From positions 1 through 6,182 of the forward strand of contig JAGSPQ010000674.1 of assembly GCA_018262385.1 (NCBI GenBank): a stretch of 6,182 bases of DNA, read 5' to 3'. Below, one piece after another: positions 6,167 through 6,182 of this stretch. The translations under genes and the position numbers were made by a program. Position 1 is the first letter of the stretch; every line of letters starts with the position of its first letter. This DNA is from Myxococcaceae bacterium (GTDB lineage Bacteria > Myxococcota > Myxococcia > Myxococcales > Myxococcaceae). The notes under the pieces are model-generated. The model did not search any database. It was not told the origin of the DNA and saw nothing but the letters and a program-made list of their open reading frames with translations.

Positions 6167-6182
6167 CCGCGGTCTCGATCCT
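6163..6182 (+). CDS. Start of a further operon gene (first six codons only)
   Basis: GTG 6163 overlaps the stop of the second KS in a GTGA arrangement, as at 5000, and has GGAG 8 nt upstream. It reads MTAVSI followed by the first two bases of a Leu or Pro codon before the window ends. The start is credible by position. The product cannot be identified from six residues; the opening would suit another KS-fold protein (compare VAITG openings) but equally many others. Confidence 0.5.

Overview
The window is GC-rich coding DNA (roughly 70% G+C by eye) with almost no intergenic space. It holds two divergent gene blocks. The best guess for the source is a myxobacterium or a relative (Myxococcota, the old Deltaproteobacteria). 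The reasons are the tandem Pkn-type Ser/Thr kinases with an HRDVSPQN catalytic loop, one of them joined through a single membrane span to a large periplasmic tail, and the high GC with GTG starts. This is inference from gene content, because no marker gene is present.

Left block (minus strand, 1-2591): a complete 771-residue transmembrane Ser/Thr protein kinase, followed after 2 nt by the first 91 codons of a second, paralogous kinase that runs off the left edge. The two are surely co-transcribed. The complete kinase has a cytoplasmic catalytic domain, one transmembrane helix and a C-terminal region made of two small beta-rich modules separated by Pro/Lys/Glu/Ala linkers. That region looks like a periplasmic sensor or a wall- or partner-binding part.

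Right block (plus strand, 2619 to the right edge): a tightly packed operon whose genes abut or overlap by 4 nt. It begins with a PlsC-type acyltransferase that appears broken: its N-terminal membrane part and its C-terminal part (with the FPEG motif) are in different frames, and the middle section with the catalytic HX4D motif is absent. Three members of the ketosynthase fold follow: an intact KS (Cys130-His263-His298), a half-length KS-like protein with Ala in place of the active-site Cys, and a second intact KS (Cys149-His281-His316). A further gene starts at 6163 and leaves the window.

The KS / Cys-less partial KS / KS order matches iterative type II polyketide or fatty-acid-like clusters of the aryl polyene and flexirubin kind, where a chain-length-factor-like subunit partners a KS. 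The most likely reading is the start of a polyene or specialised-lipid biosynthetic operon, with carrier protein, ketoreductase, dehydratase and ligase expected beyond the right edge. None of those is visible here, so the product is unknown.

Only 27 bp separate the two divergent start codons (2591 and 2619), and neither start has a clear Shine-Dalgarno sequence, unlike the downstream genes. A window-wide excess of GATC, linked to a context-dependent choice of the Asp codon, is a further unexplained signal. No RNA genes, mobile elements, CRISPR arrays or convincing terminators were seen.
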